Shown piece after piece: positions 46,146 through 62,400 of a DNA stretch of 64,000 bases. Made by a program: the position numbers and the translations under genes. Source of the DNA: Amphiduros pacificus. Lineage: Eukaryota > Annelida > Polychaeta > Phyllodocida > Hesionidae. The stretch spans positions 32,877,020-32,941,019 of the forward strand of contig OX439001.1 in assembly GCA_949316495.1 (NCBI GenBank), read 5' to 3'. A model generated the notes under the pieces. That model worked only from the letters and a program-made list of their open reading frames with translations, had not been told where the DNA came from and did not search any database. Numbering within the stretch: position 1 is the first letter of the stretch; each line of letters starts with the position of its first letter.

Positions 46146-48180
46146 GCATCCTTTCCCAGCCGAAGGCATTTGTGATATAAATAAATGATATTATGTCTTG
46201 AAGGCATTTGCAAATGAAGAAATCCAATTTTAAGGGCGATAAATGAAGATAACCAAAGATACTTTTGATTTTGGTCAGGAATAAACATGTTTAGTTCAAT
46301 ACCCGATACTCGACGAAAGTTAAATGTGTATTCATATTCTCTACTTACATTTGGAACCGAATAATTTCCGACAATGTTTATCAGCACACTAAACAATCCG
46401 TGAACTGACAGCAACAAATTCTCTTCGTTCACCAAGTTCTATACGTTCACAGATAGCTTCAAGCACAAGGAAGTCAGAACAAGATTAGACATTTGTGTCA
46501 AGAAATGGTGAGAATTATTTTTTCTGAATACGTTCCATTGAAATTGACAGAGATTTGGGTACAAAAATTATAATTGGACATAAAAGTGGACATTTACATA
46601 ATTAGAGTAAAACTGAGGTCCGCTGTTTTCAGAGACAGCTAATGTCAGTGATGATACATTGGCTGAAAATGGGAAGACTTGAACATCCCTTCTTGTTTTT
46701 AGTTCTTTATTATTGGATAAGTAAATGAAAAGCAAATACACATGTTTATTTATTAGGCATATTTATTATTAGGCTGTCAGGGATGTCAAACAATAAATAG
46801 CAGTTGACAACCTTGACGATTTGTTACATATAGGGCTAACGACCATAGGGTTCGGGTAGTTTAAGAGAAACGGCATTTGGTCCTCCTAGGTTGTTCTCTT
46901 CTGGCTGGGCTGGTCGGAGCAATATGACCGTTTCAGTGTCACCCCATTCACCTGTGAAGAGATTCCAAACCACACCCCTAGTGTGACATTCTCGTGACAG
47001 ATATATGAGGTGACAAATGAAAAAGTTGATTTTCTGGTGCTTAAATTTGATCACCTGGTGTGCTTTTATATTTGTTTAGATTACGGGAGCTCGATACAAC
47101 TAAATTTCTGACAGAATACTGTTTTACATGTGCAACAAACTTGGGGCCTCTCCTTGACCTACTTACGATACAGCCAATCGTAGGTGTTCATATGGTGTTA
47201 GGATGCACACTCCAAACACCTACGATGGCTCATCAGTGGGAGGTATTCACTGCCTCTGAAGTGCGACCCCAAATAACTTCTTCAAATGATTTAATTCAGA
47301 CATGAAACTCGCCAGAAAGGAAGATTAGATGTGTAAGACATTTGACATATCTTAATAGTAAGTGTACTGTGTGCGTGCCTTCCACACTGAGGTCGCGACA
47401 CTGTGTCGCGACCTGTCTCTTCACGAGAGATAGGGGACACCTCACAACCCGATGTAGCCACCAGAGCTCTGCTCGCGCGAGTCGGGGTTCCACAACTAGG
47501 GTTCGCGCAATCATAGGATTGGCTGATAATTAGGGAAATGCCTTGCATAGATGCCTTGCATAGAACATTGAATTTTTTTGCATAGAAAAGTTGATTTGAA
47601 TGGTATGAATAAATTGTTATGAAAATTGCACCCATTGACCCCGATTTTGTCACCAATGTGCACATGCCTGAGTACCAGCTTGTTACAAAAGCATACAATT
47701 TGGTGATGATTTACATTATTGACAACTCAAAATTAAGCTATTGAACTCTTCTCTTCAAATATGTAAGTCAGATGATCGATATATTAATTTTCATCTTTTG
47801 GCATAGAAGAAAGATCAGTGCAAAGGTGTGACTTTGTATATCTTGTATATCTTGTAAGAATATAACATACGTTCATCGCTTTACATGATTAAGTAATGTA
47901 AATTGTTACTGGTGGGTATAATTATAGCACACATTATTTATTGACCATGTTTTGTTGGATATTATAATGACTGACGAAGACCAAAATACATGAAATTGAC
48001 GGTTGTTGGCCCTATATATAAAAAAGCATGAACGTGATCAGAGAGGAAGGGTGACGAGATGTGAAAGAAAAAAGATTCTGTCTAAGGTTTTGGAAGTGAT
48101 AAATGTCGCATGAACGTGATCAGAGAGGAAGGGTGACGAGAATCTCTCTGAGATTGCACCCATTCTCAGCTGAGATCGCT
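46146..48180. other. Intergenic region between TADA2A and the MYND gene, with a GC-rich island
   Basis: Two inverted repeats (47177-47226 and 47390-47414) lie in or near a CpG-rich patch of about 150 bp at 47370-47530. The patch contains TCGCGA, GCTCGCGCGAG and GGTTCGCGCAA strings. It could be a promoter of the downstream gene or part of a mobile element. No coding exon is supported. Confidence 0.4.
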
Positions 48181-48320
48181 ACAACAGGGAGAGATAGCTG
48201 CACAAATAAAAGATAGTTGCTGGGAGTCATGCATAATAGTTGCACAAAGTGAGAAATAGATACAAAAGTGAGAGACAGCTGCAAAAGTGAGAGATTGCAT
48301 CCTTCCTCACGCCGAAGGCA
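48020..48320 (-). repeat. Minisatellite locus 3 with duplicated flank
   Basis: ATGAACGTGATCAGAGAGGA occurs at about 48030 and 48113, then short GAGAGATAGCTGCACAA units at 48185-48295, ending in the CGCCGAAGGCACTTGTTG flank. Same composite as at 45360-46170, shorter. Confidence 0.7.
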
Positions 48321-48625
48321 CTTGTTGTTATATTAACACAAAAGGCATCATTTGAATAAATAGTGCCTAAATGATGGAGTTTAATAATGTATAGTAAATG
48401 GAAATACATCTACTATAATTGTAATATATATCATTTGCAATTTGATTCTTCAAACTATAAATGATAATTTGTTTCTATTTATGCTGTAGGAGATCTCAGC
48501 AGAGAGCCAACAAGCAGCCATTCATATATCATACCCATGTGTTAATATAGCAACATGAGAGAGGATTTGTAGCATGTTCATTAGAGAACAAACATAAGCG
48601 CACTTTCTATTGGAATATTCTTTAA

Positions 48626-49477
48626 ATGGAATTACCTAATGATATAATGATGCCTCAGAATCTGGAAGGACTTGAACAAGCAACACAGGACTTGAAACTT
48701 AATCATAAAGCTCTTCTCAGTTTGAATAAAAAGTATGTAAATAGTCCTCCTGGCATAAAGCAAGTGATAGACATCGTTGCTGAGAAGTTGGATTTGGAGT
48801 TGCCTTTTTCTTTTGAGGATATAGTGAATAATTTGCACTCCATTGAAGATCATTTTATGAAAATACTAAAAACATTTTTTGAGGGTGCAAAATGGTTTGA
48901 TTATTTCAGCAAGTCTTTCAATTCCATCAGAGACAATTGCAAGAATTGTTTGCACTCATCAGTGTCTTATGAAAAAGTGAATTTTGAAGCATACCGCCCA
49001 AGAGAAGATCCAGATGTTCCTGAGGAAGGCTTTCAGGGGGACCTAGAAGCTCTGGAGTTATTGAAAGAGAGGACACAAATTTGTGATATATGTGAAAAGG
49101 AAATAATAGGTTATGACAGGCGAGATTTGGTCACAAATGGTGGAAAAGAACTTTACCCTGGGGCTCAACCATGGGTCAGAGAGCCTAATTTTGAAGTCAT
49201 AATGGCGTGCATGTGCTCGGTTAAGTGTGGGCAGAAGAAACGAGCTATTGAACTTCAATTTATTCGCAGTCAGGGAATAAGAGTTAAGCGACTGACTAAC
49301 ATTAATATACAAGAGGCTTGTCCCATATGCTTTACAGTGTCACCAAGACTTAAGAAGTGTGGGGCATGTAAATGTGCTTATTATTGTTCAGTAAGTTGTC
49401 AGGATAAAGATTGGAATACACACAAAAAAATATGCAAAGATATAGTGGAAAAACAAAAACAAGGTCTATTGTTCTAA
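48626..49477 (+). CDS. Single-exon MYND zinc-finger protein
   Basis: 283 codons from ATG 48626 to TAA 49475. Residues about 240-277 form a MYND finger of form C-x2-C-x8-C-x2-C-x4-Y-Y-C-x3-C-x3-D-W-x2-H-x3-C (starts CPICF, ends HKKIC), a protein-interaction zinc module. A second Cys cluster (CDICEKE about residue 152, then MCSVKCGQKK) may bind another zinc and has no name I can give. The N-terminal 130 residues are helical and hydrophobic-rich without a known domain. There is no SET domain, so it is not an SMYD methyltransferase. An acceptor-like CTGTAG near 48490 suggests a 5' UTR intron. AATAAA at 49511-49516 is only 34 bp after the stop. Function unknown. Confidence 0.85.
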   Translation: MELPNDIMMPQNLEGLEQATQDLKLNHKALLSLNKKYVNSPPGIKQVIDIVAEKLDLELPFSFEDIVNNLHSIEDHFMKILKTFFEGAKWFDYFSKSFNSIRDNCKNCLHSSVSYEKVNFEAYRPREDPDVPEEGFQGDLEALELLKERTQICDICEKEIIGYDRRDLVTNGGKELYPGAQPWVREPNFEVIMACMCSVKCGQKKRAIELQFIRSQGIRVKRLTNINIQEACPICFTVSPRLKKCGACKCAYYCSVSCQDKDWNTHKKICKDIVEKQKQGLLF

Positions 49478-49510
49478 ATCAAGGAAACCGAATCCCCTTT
49501 ATTCTCTATA

Positions 49511-49516
49511 AATAAA
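49511..49516 (+). terminator. Poly(A) signal of the MYND gene
   Basis: AATAAA 34 bp downstream of the stop codon, giving a very short 3' UTR. Further AATAAA copies occur near 50028 and 50717 and could serve as alternatives. Confidence 0.5.
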
Positions 49517-49519
49517 CTT

Positions 49520-50768
49520 TCACAATTTAATTTCCAAATATTTTTCCCAACTTTTGATCAAATATAGAGTAAAATGGGTCTTATCTATTTTTTTTTATGT
49601 AAAAAAGTGTTTCTTATTCCTTATATTTAAAAAAACAATGTTTTGAGATATATGAACATATTCATGGAAAATTTTAAAATGCCAGTACTGATACCCTTTG
49701 TAAATCCTGTGTAAGTATGGAAAGGATTAGTCATTCTTGTTATCATATTCAACTAGACCATCCATAGCTGCACCAAATGACCCTGTTGCCAATTGATTTG
49801 AACATTTTGTCTCTATTATTTTTACTGAGAAAGCCATCTATGCGATGTTGAAATGAAGACATGTGGTGACCACCTCTTCCTGCCATTGTTCTGTTAATCA
49901 TTTTTTAGCTGGTCTCTGACTGGTCTAAATAATTACTAGTCTCCCATGATTGCCTGGACTGCTGTGATTGGGTCAGCGAACTGGGTGTGTGTGTGGCGCT
50001 CATAGTATTGTTATTAAAATTTTATGCAATAAATAAGGGGAAAATCTACAATTAATGCTCTGAGTTGTAAGACATCCCAAAATAAAATATCTTGTACTTA
50101 AAATAGACATCCAAATTCTTAATGATATCCAATTATATTTATATTGTATATATTCATGATATACTCTGGTCACTAAAACATTTAATGGACTTAAATTTTA
50201 TTTTGCTGGCAATATAATAATTGAATCACAGAGAAAAAAGTTTTCTCATAAAATTCATATTTACATCAGAATGTATTTGACTTTAACAGTATGTAGTACT
50301 GACTTTTAGACTAAGAAGATGTCTTTGTCCATAGTTACTCATAGATTTATCATCCATATATGATTTTTACATATTATTTTGAAAATCACTGCATAATTCC
50401 TTCAATGAAAACCTTTCTGTTGTAATAATTATATATTGACTGGGATCATAGATAGGCTAGGATATTTTATGTTTTCAGCACTGGTATATTCAATTTTTTC
50501 TCCAATTTAATACAAGGTTGGTGGTGATCAAAATGTCTTTTTTCCCAGCTTAATGCAATTTGTATGCAACTCTTACACAAAACAACTTTTATAAACATTG
50601 TTTTATATTTTCCCCAAATCTTTTAATTATTTGTATTGTTGATGTTACATTAATATGATTTCATGTCAGAATTTGTAGTCTTTTGTAAATATAAAATACC
50701 ATTCAATTTTATGTGAATAAAAGGTTCACATCTTTTACGATTGTTTTTATATGACAGCCATGAAAACT
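49520..50768. other. Intergenic or alternative 3' UTR, no gene
   Basis: AT-rich with no domain-bearing frame. It may be part of a longer MYND-gene 3' UTR if the first poly(A) signal is skipped. Confidence 0.35.
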
Positions 50769-51285
50769 TTAAAGGTATCAAGCATTAATCCTACAATTTG
50801 GTGTAATGAAAACTTATCCACATATGAACAATATGACATATTATACATAGAGTAATGAGATAAGTTCCTTTGAGACATCTGTCTGAGCCATACAATGCAC
50901 ATGACGGGTAAACACGGGTAGCATGAATTTTGTTTGACCTCAAATGAGGCTCAAAAAATGGTTGCACTTTTGACGTCATTCAGGCACAATTCAAAGGACA
51001 ATACTGTGACATTTCATGACATAAGTGTATTGCCATGCTTTTATAACGCCATTTTACCTTTCAGTGCCTCTATGATTACACTCCAAATAGAAATGACACC
51101 AAGAATGAAGTGTGCTTTCAAAAAGTGGCTATAAATCAGGTTCATGTTGAAAAAGGTTTTACAGGCACTGATGGGGATGCATCAATCAAAAACTTAATAG
51201 ACATGAAAGACAAATACATTCATTTACCATCAATATGTGAATTTTCAATGTTTTTTTTTGCAAAATTGGTGCTTAATCCCTTTAG
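50769..51285 (-). mobile_element. TTAA element, family B, copy 2
   Basis: The left edge TTAAAGGTATCAAGCATTAA and right edge GGTGCTTAATCCCTTTAG form imperfect inverted ends; the right TTAA has changed to TTAG. It shares long blocks, inverted, with 5261-5834, including the GACGTCA-containing part and GGTAAACACGGGTA. No coding capacity. Confidence 0.6.
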
Positions 51286-54208
51286 CATTATAGGAGGGAG
51301 TCAATGGCTCAAACGACTCATGTTAAGAGACTGTAGGATTTACCAATATTAAGAGCTGCAGATATCCCAGTCCTCCATTTTGTTGAGGATAATCAGACTT
51401 TTTTCCATTATGCACCATGGAGTCCTGGACAAATGCCATTATCCAGGTAAGCTCATGGGACAAGGCAATTTTTTGTCTTAAATAATTTTGAAACAATCAA
51501 AAAGGGCCCAATGTACAAAACTGCATGGATTTGTACGGACAAGTTAAAAGAAAGGCATTACTGAAGTAAGATTAATATTTTTTAAAGCTCGATATCTAGC
51601 TTTGTACATTTTACTTCAGATATTTGAAGCTTTTTGCATTTAATACAAATACTGTCTAAAATAAAGCAGTATTAGAAAATAACAGCTTTCCCATGTTTTT
51701 TCTTCTTCTGTGTGTAGTTATTTATATAAATAAATAACAAAAAGGCAAACTGTATTCAAAAACTATCTACCTTTAATATTGTTCTCACTGTTCTTACATA
51801 GAAACACAATTACAGATGTCTCAGAAATTTTTTATAAAACTATCAGATGTCTGCTTCAGCCTGAATGGTACAATGCACGGTCTACTTTGTCAACATGTAC
51901 AACACAAAAGAGATTTTATTCATTTTATTATTCTATAAGACATGTACATTCCGGCTTATATTTTATGAGAATTCCCTCTGGCTTACAACTATGGAACAAG
52001 GCCCAATATTATGTACAAATAAACCTTTTGTCTTGCATTACTGCTATGGTGCATCTTGGTTCATGTCAAATGTATAAAACTTCACAACTATGGTGCAGTG
52101 TTTTAGCCTCTTGCTGTCCACTTACCATGATAATCTACTGATAATGCAAAGATAATGCTTGTTTCTTTATTTTCTTAAATATACCAAGGAGGAATGGTCT
52201 ATGCCAAAATATCGCACATATTGAATTCATTATATATTGTTGATCTGTTAGGATACTAGTTAAGACAGCATAAATCTAAGACCTGAAACCTTTCACAAAT
52301 CTTTCAAATGAATTATAGGCACTGAATATATAAAAGACAAAGTGCATACCCTTTAAAAGTTGAACTGTCAAATTTAATTGTGTAAAACCCACTCCGAGAG
52401 ACTGATGTTTGTCTGGTCCATGGTACAATTATTATTTCCATTTTGCATATTGTGATCAGTTTACAGGAAAATTACAAACAGCTTTTATGTCTTTCAACTA
52501 TAAGCAAATGACAAAATTTACACAGAAAGGAGATACATTGACAACACGTACATTTATGCTGGATGTTCCAATAATTTCTTTCCAACGGCCGCCTTATTGT
52601 GTACATACCAGCTTTGAAAAATGTGATACAAATTATTTTGTTATAACCAATCCTGTGATACTAAACTAAGTGATGCCTTGATAAATATATATATCTGGTA
52701 ATGTATTAAGCTTAATGTTGCACAATTGATACATAAAATTGATAGATATTACTAATTCAATGGGAACAAATAAAATCTCTGTTCAGTTGCACAGCATTTA
52801 TAACTATATTAATATATACACCATGCTGTGTTATCTCCTCTTCGAGTGACTGCCTCAATACTTCAGTCTACCAAATATAATAGCAAACAAGAACATTACA
52901 TTAAATATATATTTTTTTAATATAAGATAAAATTTTGGCACTTATATCATTTCTGACTGTAAGGAACCAAAATATAATATAACTATGTGAAATCTTGATG
53001 AATCTGTTTTGTCAATGTCACTTTCCATGCTTCCTTATGAGCGAGAATCACAATGAATATTTGATGGTCAACCACGGACAGTGACTAGTCTGCGCATGTT
53101 TGCAGCAACACCAGCTTCTCTCAGATAACCTATTAATGTTTTACAAATTTATTGGACATCATTGTTCTTGAAAAGGATTTTTTTTAAAATGGGCCTTGTC
53201 CCAAAGTGAGAGCATCTGATATTGACCATGCATCACCTTCACATTTTTTGTATATTTCTCTGAATTATCGTTTCTAAAAAAGTTTTGCCCCCATCATCAG
53301 CATTTTTGTTTATGCCTTTTTAAGGTTTACTTTTAACATGCAATTACCACTCACATTTCACATTCAAACTGAAAACCTTCAAAGTAGCCATAAACAAATG
53401 TCACACTCGCACAATTTATTCACCTGCAACCTAAATATTATTACAAACCTCTATGTACAAGTACACTTTTATGGTCAATTTATTCACAAAGAAAAGTAGC
53501 ACTGGAAATCTTGACATTATTTGGTCATAATTTCATTAGGTGCCACTTTCTACATGTTTATGAGCTGGCTAATAATCTGATACATTGGTCTTATGATACA
53601 ATATTTTACAACAAGACTTTACAGAAAATGAAAATTTCCTTTCTTTTACAATAGTCAACATGTCTGGCATGAAAAAAAATCAAGAACATGAAAATATTAG
53701 CATGTTTTCTTTTTAAAGTTATGAGTAAGTGCTCTGTACACAGATATGTTACAAAGACTTGTTTTTCGAAATAACAATATAAAATAAATAAGGAAAATGG
53801 TGTCTCCTTTGTTCTCATTCTTCAATTTGATAAGAATGTTAAGTGTCTGTATATCCCATGTTGTGTGGTGGTGGAATCGTAACTCCTCCCTCCTCTGCCT
53901 TGCCGTCCTGGTCAGTAGGTGTGCAGTTTGTGATGACAATGTCACTTTACAGTTAGGTATGAGTGCACAAATGATGATATCAATGATGAGTGACATAAGA
54001 TGGCGGTGGACTTACATGAACTGTGCATATACCACGAGGCTAGACAGGAAAAGGGAGAGCCACTTGTTATTTTCTATTACATTTAATATGTAAGCACATA
54101 GAAAGCCATTTTGGTGTATCTGGTGGCTTTTTGTAGTATGTATAATTAAGATATTGGTCAAGTTAATGACCAAGATGTCAAGTCCCTGTCTTTTCCATAA
54201 TCAGTCTT
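51286..54208 (-). other. Probable long 3' UTR of PP1 and intergenic DNA
   Basis: There is no gene on either strand that I can support. PP1 transcripts often have long 3' UTRs, and this AT-rich block directly follows the PP1 stop on the minus strand. Open frames at 51779 and 52409 lack domains. The true 3' end cannot be set by eye. Confidence 0.35.
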
Positions 54209-58917
<4,709 letters not shown>

Positions 58918-59467
58918 AACTTCAAGGCGTCTAGATGTCTTCCTTTCTGTAGATTATGTGTCCAATGATGTATGGATGGAGGATGAAGCTCGATCTTAAT
59001 TTCTTTCAAACTGGCTTCCCTGTTCAATATGGCGGCCGTTGGAGATGTCGGATGGATATGCTTTGACGTCAGGACTACTTGTTTTGACTTTTTGCAACGG
59101 GCACTGCTTCTAGCTACGCAAGAACTATTTTAAATTCGAACTTCAACAATTGTGGACTATTTATCTGTGAATCGTTGTATCAGTTATTTTTAGGCATCGA
59201 CTAGTTTTTTTAAAGAAATTTAAATCAGTTATAATTTAATAAATGGGATTTGTATCGGACATAAATTTACGGCTAAGATAAAGATTTGCAAGGGATTGTG
59301 GGATTTGTATTCCTTGACTTCAATATGGCTGCCGTCCATTAGGATTCACCATGAAAAGTAAAGCCTTACAAAAATACTTATATGTTCACATGTGGCAATG
59401 TATACTAAGGGAATGAAAAGATGGATGTATAAGGCGTTTTGGAGTACGTTGGTTTCTATCCACAAGG
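58918..59467. promoter_or_regulatory. Divergent promoter region between PP1 and the right-edge gene
   Basis: The inferred start codons are 550 bp apart, on opposite strands. The region holds two copies of a YY1-like motif, TCAATATGGCGGCCGTT (59024-59040) and TCAATATGGCTGCCGTCC (59320-59337). No TATA box is obvious, which fits a housekeeping bidirectional promoter. Confidence 0.5.
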
Positions 59468-62400
59468 ATGACAATTAAGAGAAAAGGTAGGATGTATTTC
59501 GGTGTTTCTCGTCTGCTTCAAACTAAGTTGTGAAATTGGGCAACAACACCATCTCTTTTTATAGGTTGGCAGCTTGATATCGATGACTCAGGGTCATGTT
59601 TCGACGTTAAACTATAATAAGGAACTTTGTCACCCATCTGTTGACAACTTTTCTGATGCAATTCAAACTTTCTCGTGTCCAGGGTTCTGAATATCAATAT
59701 TATTATTATGAGTCAGAAAATGCATGCGCTGACTTCCAAATCAAATGGACCTCGTCACTTGTCTCGTTCACTGATTCAGCGACTCATAACTTGACATAAG
59801 ACATAACATAAGAGTCAATTCCCATAAGAGTCGATTCCCATAAGAGTCGATTCCCATAAGAGTCAATTCTCATATGAGTCAGTTCTCATAAGAGTCAATT
59901 CTCATAAGATTCAATTCTCATTTATAAGAGTCAATTCTCAAGACTCATAAGAATCAATATTCAATGATACAGTGACACTCATAATATTCAGTGACACTCA
60001 TAATATTCAGCGATACAGTGACACTCATAATATTCAGCAATACAGTGACACTCATAATATTCAGTGACACTCATAATATTCAGTGATACAATATGACACT
60101 CATAATATTCAGCGATACAGTGACACTCATTTTCAGTGATGCAGTGACATTCATATTCAGTGATACAGTGACATTCATATTTAATGATACAGTGATGGTC
60201 ATATTCAGTAATACAGTGACATTCAATGATACATACAATGACACTTACGTTAAGTTTAAATCCAAATAGTTGTATTTTACAGCTCATTTAGTCTTTTCTA
60301 TTTAGATTTTCATTTCTAATAAGTGAATGGATTTTTTTGTAACACGGATGGTCCTTTTTTATATCCACTGCCGACAGTCAGTGGATATCAAAAAAGGACT
60401 ATCTGTGTTATTCTGTGATCAGTACGATCGTGGGAAACGGGTAGTCGTTTCCTGTAGGTTGTAATTCGGTTTTTTCTGTGGTCATTATTGTTCAAGCAAC
60501 TTACGCCACTGTGGAGTGTTCGTCCGTGTGCATGCAAGATTCCAATTGCGCATGGGCCCGGGCGTATGAATACTTCAATAAAAGAAGTAAACAAAAGAAA
60601 AGAAGTGCGTGATGTAAAAGCAGAACGTTCAAAACGATGTCATCGTCTTCGTCCATCGTTGCATAAAATTATCTTTTTATATTGCTTGAAAATGCTTCCC
60701 AATCGATAGAACAAGGAATTATCAGTAAGTTTAGTTCAAATTTGGTGTAAATCGGACAATTAGAAGTCAGATGACATGCATAAGTCTGATCGATGATTTG
60801 TGGTTAGTGCCTGAGCGATATTAGGGCAACTTACGTAATCGAGCCTGAAAAGGCACATCTTTGCATAAAGTTGTGCTAAAAAAATCGTTCATATACCAAA
60901 TTAAATAATTTTAAAAGATGAATAAGATAATATTTCATTTTGTGGTTTTGTTTGGTTTATTTCAATTTTTGTTTGTTGTAATTTTTGTTTTGTTTATTTT
61001 AATTTTTGTTCTGTTTGTTGACAGTTTTGGTTAGTTTGTTAATTTTTTTTCTCATCCGTGTTACATGTGGATCACCACTTTTTCTTGTTTATAAAAGATT
61101 TCAGTCTTGCACGACAAGAAGGTTAAAATTGCTGACATTCTTGTCTTTTTAGACTTAAAAATATATCATTTAGGATGTTAATCAATTCTGTGTATAATGT
61201 GCTTATCTGTGTATATTATTCATAAAGTTGCCCACTTGGACATTGTAGCCTTATCATAAAGGCCATGATATTTAAGGATTTTGGCCATAGGCCTGACAGG
61301 GTAGAGATGTTCTCAGATCCAATAAATTTTCTTTCAAATGTTGTGGCCCATAACAACAAAACAGTGAAAATGAAATAAATATCCACTTAAATCTGAGCAA
61401 GCAGAATTTTAAAAATGGCAGCCCAAACTGGCACATAGGCTCCAAAAACTTTTTGGAAAACAGGACCAATGCTTAATGTTTAGCCCAGTAATATATTTTG
61501 AGGACAAGCATATTTATACTTTATTTAATATATACTGAACAGGACAGAGATGCATAAATATGTAAGTACTGAAAAAGCCAAAACAGATCAATTTTCTAAA
61601 CACAAGTCCTGCTAAATAAAATTGTAACTAAATTTCATTTTCTTTCAATAAAAATTATGTAACATCTTGAGAGGGTGTTGCACCTTCCTTATTTTTGTCA
61701 AACTGACAAAGAAACTCATGGATTATATTGATTTATTATATATCATACTAATATATTGCATAGAACAAAAACATCTCTTATTAAATATTAAATATGATAG
61801 TTGAACATTTAATAATGCATGCAATTGTGCACTAACACTACTTCCATGGTGTCCTTGTTGTTTATGAAAAACATTTATCCAGTCCACAATATACTCATTT
61901 CATACATGTTCCCAGATTAGAAGCTAATAAAAAAAGCCTTTTCAAACATAGTCTTGAAAAGTAGATTTACTTACTTGAAATTAAAATTTTTAATATTTTT
62001 TTAGGATCAATATGGTTTTCCAAATTTCTTTTGTTGACTTTCATTTGTTGAAAACATGTCTTAAGTTTAATAAAGTTTCCAAATGATGTTCCAGTTTTTA
62101 TATCATTACTGGTGAATACAATTTTGAGAATGAAACATGAAATATATCAATGTTTATTTTTTATTGAGACCCTTTTATTTGAATACATGATATAGGATTT
62201 AGTACATTTATGAACACATATAATAGTATATGCAAAATATCTGTATATTACTATCTTTATATTAAAGTTTTTATTTTATAAGGAGAGGTTCTTGACAATA
62301 AAAATCATAAGCTATCAACTGAATAACTTGTTAAATAAATGTTTTTATTTAGTGGAATTTCATATGTTTTATTCCTGTAATGTCTGATTTTGGCATTTTA

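Noticed and set aside
45745-46227. 160-codon minus-strand frame rich in Leu, Ser, Cys
   Set aside because: Product of the GAGAGATAGCTGCA minisatellite; the same pattern in the opposite direction at 25.2 kb.
46836-47698. Open frames around the CpG-rich island
   Set aside because: Several overlapping frames on both strands in a GC-rich patch, none with a recognisable motif.
51779-52141. 120-codon plus-strand frame as a gene
   Set aside because: No domain, no splice or poly(A) support, AT-rich codon use; lies where a PP1 3' UTR is expected.
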